Shown: piece by piece, positions 40,463 through 52,180 of the stretch
Layout of the letters: each line of letters begins with the position of its first letter
How positions within the stretch are numbered: the stretch's first letter is position 1
Assembly (NCBI GenBank): GCA_000711775.1
Contig: ARYC01018507.1
Span: forward strand, 1 to 64,000
DNA: 64,000 bases
Origin: Oxytricha trifallax
Taxonomy: Eukaryota; Ciliophora; Spirotrichea; Sporadotrichida; Oxytrichidae
Direction: 5' to 3'
Notes under the pieces: model-generated
What the model saw: only the letters and a program-made list of their open reading frames with translations
What the model was told of the DNA's origin: nothing
Database searches by the model: none
Position numbers and translations under genes: made by a program

Positions 40463-43400
40463 ATGATCGTAACAGCGAATTCTAACGAAGTACAAAACTA
40501 AGAACTTAAAAATGCTGCTAAATATGCCAATAAAAAAGAATTAACTTCGGTTTTATAATCTGACCGAGAAGCCTAGCAATCTCATGGGAAAATTTCGGTT
40601 TAAAGCAGTGACAAAAGTTTTTCATCAAAATCAACACCGGTTAATTTATAAACATCAGGATTTACTAGCAAAAACTTAGGAAGTTTGTCTAATGACAAGC
40701 ATTATATGAGGCATATTAAAAGTAAGCTCTTATTCCTTTTTATCAACTATATCTAGCATAGATAATCGAAGAAATGTCAAGTTTTAAACCAAGCTTAGTG
40801 ATGTTTCAGTTAAATTTCCATTTGAGAAGCCTTACTAATGCTAGTTAAAAATGATGCAAGCGGTAATAGATGCTGTTAAGAATAAATAAAATGCATTAAT
40901 AGAATCTCCCACTGGCACAGGAAAAACTATATCTATTTTATGTGGAGCTATAGCTGCACTTTAGTAAATGAGAAAGAATTAAAGCGTTTTGTGAAAGTAA
41001 ACCATATTAAAAAATTGAAGGAACAACAGGGCACAATTGACTTAGAGAGTGATTAAGAGGATAATGAAGAAGAAACTTGCTTACTTGACATTCCTTCTAC
41101 TATAATATACTGTACAAGAACTCATTCATAAATAAACCAAATATTTGAAGAAATTAAACTGAGGTTGCCTTATGTACTTAGAGTCAGCCCATTTGCTTCT
41201 AGAAAATAGTCTTGTATTTTTGAAAACTTACCAGAGCAATTCCCTGGTAACTCCCTTAATTTATCTTGCAAACTTCTAAGAAAACTCAACACAATTCAAT
41301 AGAAACTCAACAAGGATGCAACTTTAAAATTAACAAAGCTAAAAAGTGGCTCTAAAAATGACATTGAAAATTGTGATCAGCAGGTTTCTGTTATAAAGTC
41401 TGGTTGTCCCTTTTATTACGGTTATTCATTTGAGAATAAAATGAGTATGAAACAATCAGAACCAAAGCAATTTGGCTAGATAATCATATCATCCGCTTAA
41501 TAAGATAAATCTATTAATCTAGTTGCCTCTCAAATCCCTTGGGATCAACCTCTATCAGTAAGCGACTATAACAAAATAGGGCGAATAAATAATAGTTGTC
41601 CATATTACATGATGAGAAGTAGAGTGCAATAGTGTGACTTAGCAATATTACCCTACAACTATCTGATAGATAAGAATTTAAGGGAATAAATTAACATACC
41701 TCTAAAGGATAGTGTGATAATTTTTGATGAAGGGCATAATATAGACACATTTTGCGAAGAATTGTTTACCTTTGATATTTCCATCAATGATTTATTCCAG
41801 GCTTATTAGTAACTGAATCAGATTTGGCTTGATCTAAAGTTTAATATTTATAATGTTTTAATTTAAATCTATAAGCAGAAGAGCAATTACTAACTGAATA
41901 TTAGCGCTATCAATTGAAAGGTTAGAGATTGGAGACAAAGTCACTTTGTGTTTTTGTACTTAAAATCATAGATGTTCTTGAGACTTACAATCTTGACAGG
42001 CCATAACACAAGATTACTATCTTAAATCTACCAGAGAATATGAATGTATTCAGACTTCCTGAGCTATTTTCTCTCTTTGCTATGGTTTTTGGAAAACTTA
42101 AAGACGAGAAAGATATGATGATAGAGAATATGAAAAATAAACATCAAAAGTTTAGTGCGCAAAAAGATGGATCAAATGATTAGAGGACAGAACACTAATA
42201 AGAATTGACATTTACCGAGAAACTAGAAATGTTCATTTTAATACTTCAGACTTGCATAGTGGAGAGTGGTGATAAAGGCAAGTCATTGAATAAATTGTAT
42301 GACACTCTTCTCAAAGTCAAAATAGCTTATACGCATTTCTAAAGCCAGAAGAACACTGTCAATAACTATGGAAATAAAGTAACTCATGATAAAAGAAGCG
42401 GCTACTATGATTTCTATATGTGTATATTTGAGGAATAACATGGCTATACTTAATCTAAAAGAAAGATAGCATTATGGTGCTTTAATCCAAGTTTTGCATT
42501 TCAAAGTCTTTTAGAAGAGAAACCCAGAAATATTATATTTTCGAGTGGCACGTTAGCACCTCTTCACACTTACGAATCTGAATTGGAAACTACATTCCCT
42601 ATAAAACTTGAAAATGATCATGTAATCGATAAAGATAGCCAAGTCATGGTTTCAATATTGACTCATGATATAGATAACAAACAGATTTAATTTTCCTTTG
42701 AAAAGCGAGAAGACTTAAACTTCTATTTAGTCTTTGCAAGGACACTAGCAAGAATATTTGCTAAAGTGCATTAAGGTGGTATTTTAGTATTTCTACCATC
42801 CTATACAGTTCTTAAGAAATTGCATAAAGTATGGAGGGACAATAAACTATACAAAGATCTCTTTAAGCAATGGGATATATTCATAGAGCCTTAAGATTAA
42901 GTAAAGAATAGTGCACTGTTTGAAGACTACAAACGTGCAATTTAAACTTAGAAAAGAGCTGTGTTTATTGCAGTGTGTCGAGGCAAACTTTCAGAGGGAA
43001 TTGATTTTACTGATGATGTGGCTAGGTGTGTCATAATGGCTGGCATCCCCTATCCATAAATTTATGACCCTAAAGTTATTACTAAGAAAGACTACCTTGA
43101 CAGAAAGTATGCACAAGGCAAGTCAATAATTAATGGAAATTAGTGGTATAAGTTACAAGCATGCAGAGCCATTAACTAAGCTATAGGAAGAGTCATTAGA
43201 CATATCAATGATTTTGGAGCTATTATACTTATGGATGAGAGATATGTATCTCACAACATAGAAATATCTAAGTGGCTTAACTTAAGAAAAAAAATATACA
43301 ACCAATTCGTTGATCTTGAGGTAGACCTTGAAAACTTCTTCATTTAGAATGGTTGTATGCCGCTAAATGACATTAAAGATAAATAATGGGTTCTAATTTT

Positions 43401-44423
43401 TTAATGTTAAAAAATCTTTTGGTTATTAAATTTAACTCCCTGCTTAAAGATATCCAAAAAGGTAAAGCAATAAGAAAAAGATAACAGAAACATAACCATA
43501 AACTCTCAATAAAGTCTTAAAAACCTTCCCCAAACACTATTGATAGTCTCGCTTTGTAATATGAATATGACATTCCTAATGAAATTAAGATTACTGATGA
43601 TTTAAGATCTAGTAGTTCCTCAACTTCCCCAGATAAACCCTAGAAACCCCAAAACTCAGTAGTCCCCACTATTTCAAATTCAGAATCAATTAACAAGATA
43701 AACTAATTAATTAACTAATCAGGTTCATTCAGCACTAGTACGTTTTAGAGTATGGGAAACAGTGCGAATGCAAGTTGTATGATCAGTGGCAACAGCAAAC
43801 TTAAGTAATAGGGCAATCGATTGTATAGAGACGACTATGACGAAGGGGAGTTTTTTGGGGAAAACCTAGGGTTTAGTGGGGAATCTTTTCAATAATCAAT
43901 GACAAGTTAAGCATCAAAAGTGGGCAATCCAAACTATGATTAGAAATCTTGTCAATTGTAGAACTAAAACTAAAATGATATACTAGGGAATAAATTATTG
44001 AATAAAAGTGACAATTAAAATTACCCAGAGTCAAACATAATGAAAAGTAGCAAATAGACTCCTAATAATAAGAACTATGTTAAAAGCAGCTAGGTACCAA
44101 ACTTAAGCAATAATAAGTATCAAAGAAACTCATACAACCTAAATTCATAGAAGAGACAAAATACTGGTGATTAATACAGCAAGTCTTTTAATTAAAATTA
44201 AGAACCATCAATTACAAATCAAAGTCCATTTACAAGTGAACCAAAAAGAATTGATGAATCACAACTAAATAATTAATCATACCAATAGATGAAACAATCA
44301 GCGAATAAGAAACCATCAAACTCAAACAATGCTTTTGATAGTCATTTCGAATCACCAAGAAAGAATAATAGTAATACCAGAACAATAAACAAACCATGCA
44401 GTGAATTTGATATTTATTTTTGA
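40463..44423 (+). CDS. XPD/Rad3-family DNA helicase, RTEL1/FANCJ-like
   Basis: This is an iron-sulphur superfamily 2 helicase that unwinds 5' to 3'. Motifs in order: Q-motif region [19 protein letters not shown], Walker A SPTGTGKT (about 40910), motif Ia [15 protein letters not shown] (41100), cysteine-bearing insert with CPFYYGYSF and [14 protein letters not shown] (41400-41640), Walker [12 protein letters not shown] (41725; DEGH instead of the usual DEAH), [11 protein letters not shown] (42540), [12 protein letters not shown] (42780), [13 protein letters not shown] (42985) and QAIGRVIRH (43180). The SGTLAPL and [13 protein letters not shown] stretches look closest to RTEL1. A Ser/Asn-rich tail follows to TGA at 44421-44423. 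Four pointer-flanked interruptions (40724, 40973, 41869, 43374) must be removed for one frame. RTEL1/FANCJ proteins resolve G-quadruplexes and recombination intermediates. Confidence 0.9.
40724..40790 (+). other. 67-bp IES, pointer AAGCT
   Basis: AAGCT at 40724-40728 and 40791-40795. Joining gives [20 protein letters not shown] and restores the helicase frame, which otherwise ends at TGA. Confidence 0.87.
40973..40980 (+). other. Possible 8-bp IES, pointer AAAG
   Basis: AAAG at 40973-40976 and 40981-40984. Deleting eight bases converts a frame ending at TGA into [19 protein letters not shown], which leads to motif Ia. It is very short for an IES, so a sequencing indel or unusual junction is an alternative. 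Confidence 0.5.
41869..41906 (+). other. 38-bp IES, pointer CTAT
   Basis: CTAT at 41869-41872 and 41907-41910. Joining gives [20 protein letters not shown] and continues to [12 protein letters not shown], the next conserved helicase region. Confidence 0.8.
43374..43444 (+). other. 71-bp IES, pointer TAAAGATA
   Basis: The 8-bp repeat TAAAGATA occurs at 43374-43381 and 43445-43452. Joining gives [20 protein letters not shown] and puts the helicase core in frame with the Ser/Asn-rich tail. Confidence 0.87.
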
Positions 44424-44728
44424 AATAATTCACTTCGAATGATCTTAATTTAATGATAAAAATGATCTTAATTAATTATCTATTATAATCTTAAATTTCA
44501 TTCTCTTCACTAGCATTTCTTAAAACTTAAAAAACTCATTTTGTTTGAAAAAACTGAATAATTATATAAGAAATATGATGAAGTTTACTCAATTGAATCG
44601 ATAGTTTAGATATTTAAATTAGTAATTTTAAATTTTGTCCGATACACATTATATAAGTATCAGACTCATAACTTAAAATCCATACTTAATAAATTAAAAA
44701 ATCAAAATAAATTAAATCATAATATCAA

Positions 44729-46331
44729 ATGGGAAAACCAGCTCAAACCAAATCAGTAGCCTCAAAGAAAGCAGATCCAAAAGCCACCACAAAGCAGCAA
44801 GAAACCAAGAAGAAGATAAGTAAGAAGGATTAAGAGTCAGGATAGGCATCAGCAGCAGATAACGACAGCGAAGCCGAAGAGAAGGAAAACATCAAGGACA
44901 TTAAAAAGTAGGTGAAGCCAACTGGTGGTGCAAAGAATAAGAGTAAAGCTGAGGACAAATCTCACTAAGCTGATGCTAAGAATAAAAAGAAGAATGATGT
45001 AGAGGAGGAAGCACCAGTAAAGAAACCAAACAATGCCAAAACTAAGAAACAACAACAAGAGGAGGAAGAAGCTGATAGTCAAGCATCTAGTTAAGATTCA
45101 AACACAAATAAAGATGAGAAGCAAGCATCTGCCAAGAAGACATCTGTAGCTAAGGGTGATAAAGCCAAAGATACTTCAGCGAAAGAATCCGCATCAACCA
45201 ATAAGAAAACCCAAGATAAAAAGGCTGTGCAAGTTGATACACCCACTAAGAAAGCCTAATCAGCCGATAAAGCAGCAATTAACGACAAGAAAAAGCCAAC
45301 TCCTGCTGTTGCTAATAAACCTCAGAACACCAAAAAGAAGTAACCAAAGAAGGGCAAAGATGAAGACGATGAGGAGGAGGCAGTTATTCCTGGAAAGAAG
45401 ACTAAATAAACCACCTCAGAAACAGCAATCAAAGCAGAAAGAATAGAAATCAGATGATGAATCTCATGATAGTACCAGTCGTAGATCAAATCGCATCAAG
45501 AGCAATGAGGAAGCTAAGAAGAAGAAACAGCAGTAATATGATGAAGATGCCAAGAAAAAGAAGAAACAAGCCAAAGACGAGAAAGAGGACTCAGAAGAAG
45601 ATGAATAGGAAGAAGATGAAGACAATGCTGAAGACAAGGAAGATAATGAAAGTGATGAAGAAAATGATCAAAAGGATGAAGATTCAGTGTAGGATAATTC
45701 TTCCAAAAACAAAAAACCAGTACCAAAGAAAGCAGCTGACAAGAAAGCCCCTCCCAAAAAGCAGGCAGCTTCTAAGATTGAAATTAAGACTAAAAAGGAT
45801 GAGAAAGATGCCAAATCAGATAAAGAAGAAAAGGATGAGGCAGAGGATGAATAAGATCCCAGTGATTAAGAAAGTGAAAGTGAGGAAGAGGAAGCTGATC
45901 CCAAACAAGCAAAAAAGAAGTAAGTCGCTAAAAAGCCAGTTCAAGCTAAGAAAGATACAACTCTTGGCAAGAGAAAGTAAAGCGAAAAGAATACAACAAC
46001 TCAACCTCAAAAGAACAAGAAGACCAAATCTAATGAAAAGGAGGAGGCTAAGAGAGATTAAGCCAGTGAAAAGAAAGAAGATGATGATGCCAAAGACGAG
46101 GAGATGATTGATGAAACTGGTGTTGCTGATTCTGAGAAAATATAAGATCCCAAGTAAGATGGTGATTAATCTGATGAGGAAGTCAGTGCAGACAATAACA
46201 ATCAGTAAGATTAGGGAGGTGATGACAAAGACGAAGAAGCCGTTGAAGAAGGAGGAGATCAAGAGTCTGACAAGGAGAAAGAAGAATAACCTGATGTCAA
46301 GAAGCCAAGCAAGAGACAAAAGACTAAGTGA
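44729..46331 (+). CDS. Highly charged Lys/Glu/Asp-rich (KEKE) protein, probably chromatin or nucleolar
   Basis: ATG 44729 opens a frame (MGKPAQTKSVASKKADPKAT) that, with one 34-bp IES removed, runs to TGA 46329-46331, about 520 residues. Composition is dominated by alternating Lys and Glu/Asp/Ser blocks with Ala/Pro-Lys stretches such as KKPVPKKAADKKAPPKKQAA, reminiscent of linker-histone tails or nucleolin-type acidic proteins, and a RRSNRIKSNEEAKKKK patch that could be a nuclear localisation signal. No globular domain is visible. The skewed composition also creates long meaningless open frames in other phases and on the opposite strand. A chromatin or nucleolar role is inferred from composition only. 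Confidence 0.78.
45416..45449 (+). other. 34-bp IES, pointer TCAGA
   Basis: TCAGA at 45416-45420 and 45450-45454. Joining gives KTKQTTSDDESHDSTSRRSN in one frame; unspliced, the first frame ends at TGA 45456 and the second half is out of phase. This IES is not AT-extreme, unlike most others here. Confidence 0.85.
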
Positions 46332-46849
46332 TTCCTTCTTCTCATAGATATTATTGAGAGTTAATTTTCCTAATAGTTATTTCATAATTTAATGATTGAT
46401 CATTCTTTTTATATAATTTTATGTATTTTAATTTCATTAAATTCTAATAAAGTTAATTAAGATGAAAGAGTGAGAGAATATAGTTTAAAGTTAAGGAATT
46501 TAAATAGTTAGAATTAAACTTGTAACAGAGATAAATGCCAATTATTGACTTTAGTAGTATGCGAGTTACTAACAAAGTTTCTTGATTAACTGACTGAATG
46601 CAAGTTTAATTCTGTGTGTATAAATGCTAATGATAATTGGTGCAAGTTGCCTCTCACAATTGCGTCATTGTAGAAATCAGACCCAACTCTGTGAATCTAA
46701 ATTGTGAATTTGATTAGAAATTAAGTCAATTTGGTATATAGAGTGATATCAACATGCAAACTCAGTATTAGAATGGGATAGATTGATTAATCAGTATGTA
46801 GAAAAACATAATGAATAATGTTGAATGGAGAATTTACTTACTTCTTTTC
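46332..46849. other. Spacer, possibly 3' part of the CX9C gene
   Basis: The minus-strand frame of the next gene stays open here without protein-like composition and follows a GTAAGT at about 46843, so this probably includes an intron or IES and a short unrecognised final exon. Confidence 0.4.
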
Positions 46850-47369
46850 TCTGCAATAGTTCCAATGATCGAAATAATACCCGCAGTACTCCTTGTCGTA
46901 GTGCTTCCATGCCAAGAAGTTCTTTTATACATTATTATGGCTTTAAATAATGAATAATGAATAATTCAACAATTCTTAGTCTGATGTTGAACGAGAATGC
47001 ATTTCTTGAACTCAGCGAAGTAATCAACACAGCCATCACGTTTATCGGGGTTAACCAATAGAGCGTCGAGCTCTTCTCTCTAATGCTCCTTAGGGTGAAA
47101 CACGTCAGTGGGTACTATAATTAAAGTTAGGTTTTGTTAATTCAGAGATTTATGGATTGTAATCCAATTCATTCTTAGATTGAAAAGATAAAAAATGTTA
47201 TAAGTAAATGTCAGCGAGTGGCTTAATCAAATAGTCATGAATAGTAAGCAAACAGTAAGTTGTCTCAGATTTAAAGTTAAAGTCTTATAAGGTTAGGTAT
47301 AAGGAGTTTTGGGGAACCTGTAATAGAGAAGGCAAACTTACTGTGTGATTGATAGTAAAAGAAAGCCAT
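46843..47369 (-). CDS. Twin-CX9C (CHCH) mitochondrial protein, NDUFB7-like
   Basis: The minus strand starts at ATG 47369 (MAFFYYQSH). After a GTAAGT...ATAG intron (47341-47115) it continues TDVFHPKEHQREELDALLVN, then DKRDGCVDYFAEFKKC. After a 53-bp IES (pointer AAGAA) come NFLAWKHYDKEYC and GYYFDHWNYCREK. The cysteines form two C-x9-C pairs, the signature of intermembrane-space proteins oxidised by Mia40. The spacing and the FLAxKH..KEYC segment resemble the complex I subunit NDUFB7 (B18), although the family's first Cys of the FLACK motif is Trp here. Other CHCH families remain possible. The C-terminal end after CREKK is not resolved. Confidence 0.7.
46925..46977 (-). other. 53-bp IES, pointer AAGAA
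   Basis: Minus-strand AAGAA at 46977-46973 and 46924-46920. Joining gives LVQHQTKNFLAWKHYDKEYC, connecting the two CX9C helices in frame; unspliced, the frame hits TGA. Confidence 0.83.
47115..47341 (-). other. Probable spliceosomal intron (227 nt)
   Basis: Minus strand: GTAAGT directly after the first coding block and TTATAG before ...TDVFHPKEH. Removal keeps the frame (QSHIPTDVFHP). No matching direct repeat was found at the junctions, favouring an intron over an IES. Confidence 0.6.
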
Positions 47370-47959
47370 GATTTATAATTGCTTTTATATTTATTATTAT
47401 AATTATTGTCTCACTTTCATATTTACAAATGCTTTAGAGTAAATAAATGTAGCAAAAAGCCATATAGAGAATTCATTACAAATTCTGTTTAATTACAAAT
47501 TTATAATATTATTCGTACTTATAATTCGAGTTGTAGGCAGATGTTTTGCCACCTATATTCTGTGAAGTGTTAACGTCAATTCAATTTATCAATATATTGG
47601 CTTCTTGTACAACATTTTTGTGAAAATAAACACTTAGAGTGAAAGTAATGTACGATAAATTGAATACAGTGTAGCCAAAATACTTAGCATTTAACAATCA
47701 GAAATATCTAATAACTAGCTGTTACAGCTACAAGTGCAAAACTTCAATCCACTTCTATCTTAATAGTGGTCATATTAACTTATAGTAAGAAGATCAAAGT
47801 GTGATTTTTTCTGATCTCAGTTAATAAAAATGGATTATAACTTTGAGAGTAATAACTAATGCATATATTGTTGTTTCAATTCTTAACATAAACCAAGCGT
47901 GTAAGTAATAATAAATTGTGATTTACCACATTATCTCTCTCTACAAGTATTCTCTCACT
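47370..47959. other. Region with uncertain 5' MDS of the coiled-coil gene
   Basis: An ATG at about 47834 (MDYNFE) and a 10-bp repeat ACTTTGAGAG at about 47842 and 47954 look like a start MDS and pointer pair, but joining does not give the downstream coiled-coil frame, so another junction must be involved. The rest is AT-rich. Confidence 0.4.
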
Positions 47960-47974
47960 TTGAGAGATAATTTA

Positions 47975-49475
47975 TTATCTTTAAAAGCAGAAGGCTAGCT
48001 TGGAGGTCTCTCTAAAGGAATGTTCAGATCTGAGACTTGAATTGTCTTCTTCTAATCAACTATATGAAGCGCTGAAAAAATCGTTTGATGCTTTGGAGGC
48101 TTAAACTCAAGCTGATGCACTTTCATTTGAGAAAAAAGTACAGGAGAGCACTCGCATGCTCGAAGCACAGAAAACTATGATGTTGGAGCTCCAACTATAG
48201 AAAGCTGAAGAGAAAAAGGAGAAAGAGTCTGCCAAGCAGGCTTTGGAGAAAGCAAATCTGTAAAATTGCATCCTAAAAGATACTATAAAGCGAAATGAGT
48301 CCTAAGCTCGCTCAGATGACAACTTTTTGAGATCTAAAATTGTGAAATTGGAGGACTAAATCAGACTTAGGGTTTTATTATTATTATTTAAATTGATTAT
48401 TTTTATTAATTCATTTATTTATTTGGCATGATTAGAATATATCAATAACTAGGTCTTAAAACGATTAGTTAGGATTTAAAAATCTATATTTCTTTATATT
48501 TTATTCAAACTTAAATTTGTATTTATAAGTTTAATACCCTACAAACTTCTCCAAGCTGATTTAGCAAAGAAACAGAAACTTAAGGGGAAATGTAATAATA
48601 TTAATTACTGTTTATAAATTAAAAACTGCTAAAATATTAAAAGTAGCATTGTTACTTTATAATCTATAACTATATAGTATAAGAAAATTTTATAATAATC
48701 TATCAACCCACAAAAACTCAGTGATACAGCAGTACCTGTGCTTAATTCTACCGCTTTATCTGAAGCTCTTGAAGAGAATCACTGTTAAGAATCAAATTCC
48801 CATGATGCTTAACCAGAGGCATCCCATCAACAACAACCTTAGGGATCTAAACTTTTGCACACACAGGAATCTAGAAAACTTGAAGTCACAGCCAAGGACT
48901 CTGCACCTTTGAGGGAAAGAGACATGAATAGATAAAGTCCAGCTGCTTAAACTCATTAAGATTCGATTTAATCCCAAGGAGTCTAGACTTGCAACACCTA
49001 AACTCAGCAGCAACCTTCATCAGTTCAATGTTATGCTAGTTCAACTTAAAAGCCCTTCAGCTTTACAGAGAAATTTGGGGGGATGTTTTCTAATGTTTTT
49101 CAAATTTAGAAATAGCCTCAAAGTAATTTGGTGGAAAATTAAAATGCTTCTGGAAATAAAGAATTTGGTGGCTCCTACACCTTTGGGCTGGGCAATAACA
49201 TGCAACAGAGTTAAAAAATGAAATAATTTGGTTATTTTAATTCTTTTGTAAAGAGGATGTAAGGCAATTCTTTTCCAAGCAATTCAGATAAGCCTACTGA
49301 TTACATCGATTTGAGTGCTATTTAGAAAAAATAGCAGGAGTTCAGGGCTATTTCGGGGATTCAGCAAGTTATTGCAACACCCATTGACTCTGGTAAGCAA
49401 GATGACCCTCATGAGAAATCATCAAACAAGAAGAGACAAATTTCTGAAATTTACAATCAGAAATGGCCTCAGTGA
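47975..49475 (+). CDS. Coiled-coil protein with Gln/Ser-rich C-terminal half
   Basis: I do not recognise this gene by family. The first block (about 47975-48365) is a long amphipathic coiled coil (KASLEVSLKECSDLRLELSS ... KKVQESTRMLEAQKTMMLEL ... KIVKLEDQIRL). After an AT-rich IES a short block near 48540-48585 (KLLQADLAKKQKLKG) continues the helix. After another, 48719-49475 encodes a Gln/Ser-rich tail (LSDTAVPVLNSTALSEALEE ... FGGSYTFGLGNN ... KKRQISEIYNQKWPQ) ending in TGA 49473-49475. The FG-containing patch (TEKFGGMFSNVF, GSYTFGLGN) is mildly reminiscent of nucleoporin FG segments but too sparse to name. The start codon was not placed. Confidence 0.65.
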
Positions 49476-49785
49476 GAAAAACTATGAATTTGAGATATTT
49501 GTATGTTCTTATCAATTTGAGTATTTGCTTTGCGTTTTGCGTTTTAAATTTCTTCTAAATTTAAAATTCAAAAAGGGGAGGGGTTTGACTTATAATTTCT
49601 TTAAACTAGCCCATTGTATAGAGATTTAAATTATCTATATTATAAAGTTTTATGTATGTTTGTTTCAATGTAATCATGACTATTTGGTTTAATTTTGATA
49701 AATAAAATTTCATTTTTAAACTCTTCTGTCTATTTACGATCGAATTGAAGAAATTAAAATTTACAAATAAAAGATAATTTCAATT

Positions 49786-50160
49786 ATGGAACCCAACTAA
49801 GGAAATACTACTCAGAATATCACATGCCAAATCTATAACCAAGTCAAAATAGAAAACTGTCCTAGTATATATAATTGCCTTATAAAATATTTTTAATAAA
49901 TTATGCTATAGATAATTTTTTATGTCCCAATGTAGGTTTTATTGAGTCTTTATTTATATAATTAGAACACTATGTCTAACACAGTACCTTCAGCAGTGAA
50001 AGAGAAATTAAGAAAATCTATACCTGAATCAGCAGCTAGCAGAAAATCATAGCCCATAGAATGTAAAATAATAGTTTTTATAAAACATTAATAGAGAGTA
50101 AAGAAGAAGAGGAGTCAAAGGCAAGCTCTAGTGCACAAGATGTCCCCAAGAAAGAGGTAT
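49786..50160 (+). CDS. Short IES-interrupted gene, 5' part; unknown
   Basis: ATG 49786 starts MEPNQGNTTQNITCQIYNQV. Protein-like composition fades at about 49875, resumes at about 49972-50075 (NTVPSAVKEKLRKSIPESAA then SRKSQPIECK) and again at 50095-50155 (SKEEEESKASSSAQDVPKKE). These read as three small MDSs of a hydrophilic protein. No further plus-strand coding block follows, and a minus-strand gene begins right after, so the gene is either very short or continues elsewhere. Confidence 0.45.
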
Positions 50161-50244
50161 TTCATTTCATACATTAACATTATAAATAGATAAAAGTTTT
50201 ACTAAAATAAGAATCGATATTCTTATTTTTTATTTTAAAATCTA

Positions 50245-51310
50245 ATTTTCTGCTTTTCTAGGAATGTAGTAACCAGCTCATAACCATCCATGGGCTTGTA
50301 GATGATCTATATTTGTCTCAAAAACTCTTTCTCTTTGTCAAAGTATAAATAAAACAAAAAACAATAAAAATTTGATTATTTAATTATACAACTGTTTGAC
50401 CTCATCTGGCAGCTTTGATACAACAGTTTTATAAAAGCGCTTTATAATCTTTGGATCACGATTTATTTTTTTAAGGCAGATTTTTCCAGTACTGAGCTCA
50501 ACGTGGGGGACTTCAAATGTTTCAAAGGAATCTTAATTATTCAAAATAATAGTTAATATAGATAAAATAGAATTTTTATCAAAAAATATCAAAGGATGAG
50601 GTTACAATGTTGAAAAGCTTCTCTACCTCAATCCAACCACGCAACTTCTAGCAGATCAATAATGTTAATAAAAATATATACTATAGTTGACATGAATTTT
50701 GGACTCAACAGATATTTAAATGTGAATATAAAGTGAGAAAACGTTAACAAATAATTTATTCCAATAACTTTTAGATATGCTTATTGTGTTTTTAAGATTC
50801 ATAACTATTTGATTAGAAAAGCAAGTTTAGTTTAGTCTAGGTTTATAACATTAAAAGTTAATTTTCTATAAAGTTTTGTAAATGCTATCGTGAAAGAGTA
50901 AAACAGTTGATTTTGAAGTTATTATATAATCTTTAAGCTGAATTGAACTAAAACTTTCCTAATAGTCTAAACTCCCAACAATTGATTTTCGTAACTGCTT
51001 TTAGAAGCGTTTCATAATAAAAAATCAAGTTCACTTCATTCACCTCTATATTTGAGTAAGTACATTGGAAGGGATTAATCTAGTTATATTTCGCTATGTA
51101 CTGATTTGTTTATATAATTTTTACAAACCAAATGATTAATCTAAGTTACAGTTCAAGATTTTCCTCCTAAGTGACTATTAATATCAATTGTCTTGAACAT
51201 CTTAAGCATTTATTTAAATTTTTCATTCATAATAAAAGTCTCTGGATCGTACTTAAGCCATTACTCACTTATTTCATAGTAATTTACTGACAAAATAATC
51301 AGTTAAAATT
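50245..51310 (-). CDS. Unknown IES-interrupted gene, minus strand
   Basis: Minus-strand blocks with protein-like composition: 51300-51160 (VNYYEISEQWLKYDPETFIM then FKQMLKMFKTIDINSHLGG), about 51060-51000 (SNIEVNEVNLIFYYETLLKA), about 50660-50590 (KLRGWIEVEKLFNIVTSS), 50530-50400 (TFEVPHVELSTGKICLKKIN then KIIKRFYKTVVSKLPDEVKQ) and 50345-50250 (DKEKEFLRQIQIIYKPMDGY then ELVTTFLEKQ). Order and strand are consistent with one gene of at least 150 residues. I recognise no domain. Neither end is defined, and the intervening DNA is AT-rich and IES-like. Confidence 0.55.
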
Positions 51311-52180
51311 TTAAAAATAATCTTTGCAAGACTTCAGCTTTAAACAATTTTAAATTATCTTATGTGTAATGTGAATTTTTAACAATTGACTATCTAATAT
51401 ATTGTCAAACATCATATTCTTTAATTATATATTCATATGCTTACATTAAGACATTTATTATTACCTAATATAAAAATTTGTCAATTATTCATGAATTTAC
51501 ATAATATTTCATTTTCAGCTAAAAATTTTAATAATATCTTAATTAAATGAAATTATTGCTAATTTATATAGAATCAATCTTAAATTGAAAAAATGTACTT
51601 AAATATATTTAAAAAAACTTGATAGTACTTTTATCTACCTATTAGGTTTAAGAGTATTAAAATTCTATGGTAAAAAAGATAATTTTTTTCATTTATAATT
51701 ATTAAATAAAGCTTACATTCTATTTGTATTATTTTATATATTTCCAACTATTAAAAAGTTGAATATTCGTTCTAAAATAATTATAACCTTTTAAAAAGTT
51801 CTCATAAAATTTTTAATTTATATCATAAAAAATGATTGATGTAAATGAAATTATTCATATTTACTATCCATGAATTGTCAGTTTATACTTTAACTACTCT
51901 CAATCAATCAAAGTATTTTCGGTTTTAATTATTTTAAGTTTGGTAGAATCTGATAGAGTTTAGTCAAAAGTAATATTATTATCTTTACTGTTATTCTTGG
52001 GTTGAATAAATAGGTTTACAATTGATTTAATATTTATAAATAACTTGTATAGTTTATTGAGAAGTAAGTTGAGTTTTCAACTTAAATATAATTATATATA
52101 TTAATTGCTTTTGATATTCTATTTATATGAGTTCAGTTTTTAAATAATGAGACATTACCCTATATATAAAAACTCTGAAT
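51311..52180. other. AT-rich non-coding DNA
   Basis: Nothing gene-like was seen up to the telomere-like motif. Confidence 0.6.

Noticed and set aside
43630-43665. AAACCCCAAAAC as a second telomere-like site
   Set aside because: It lies within the helicase C-terminal coding frame (KPQKPQNS) and lacks a second full C4A4 unit.
45454-46319. A 217-residue Arg/Lys/Met-rich plus-strand frame and a 167-residue Leu/Phe-rich minus-strand frame
   Set aside because: Both are shadows of the KEKE-rich gene: GAA/AAG-rich codons give Arg/Lys in one phase and Phe/Leu/Ser on the opposite strand. The true frame has Gln-coded TAA/TAG and ends at TGA 46331.
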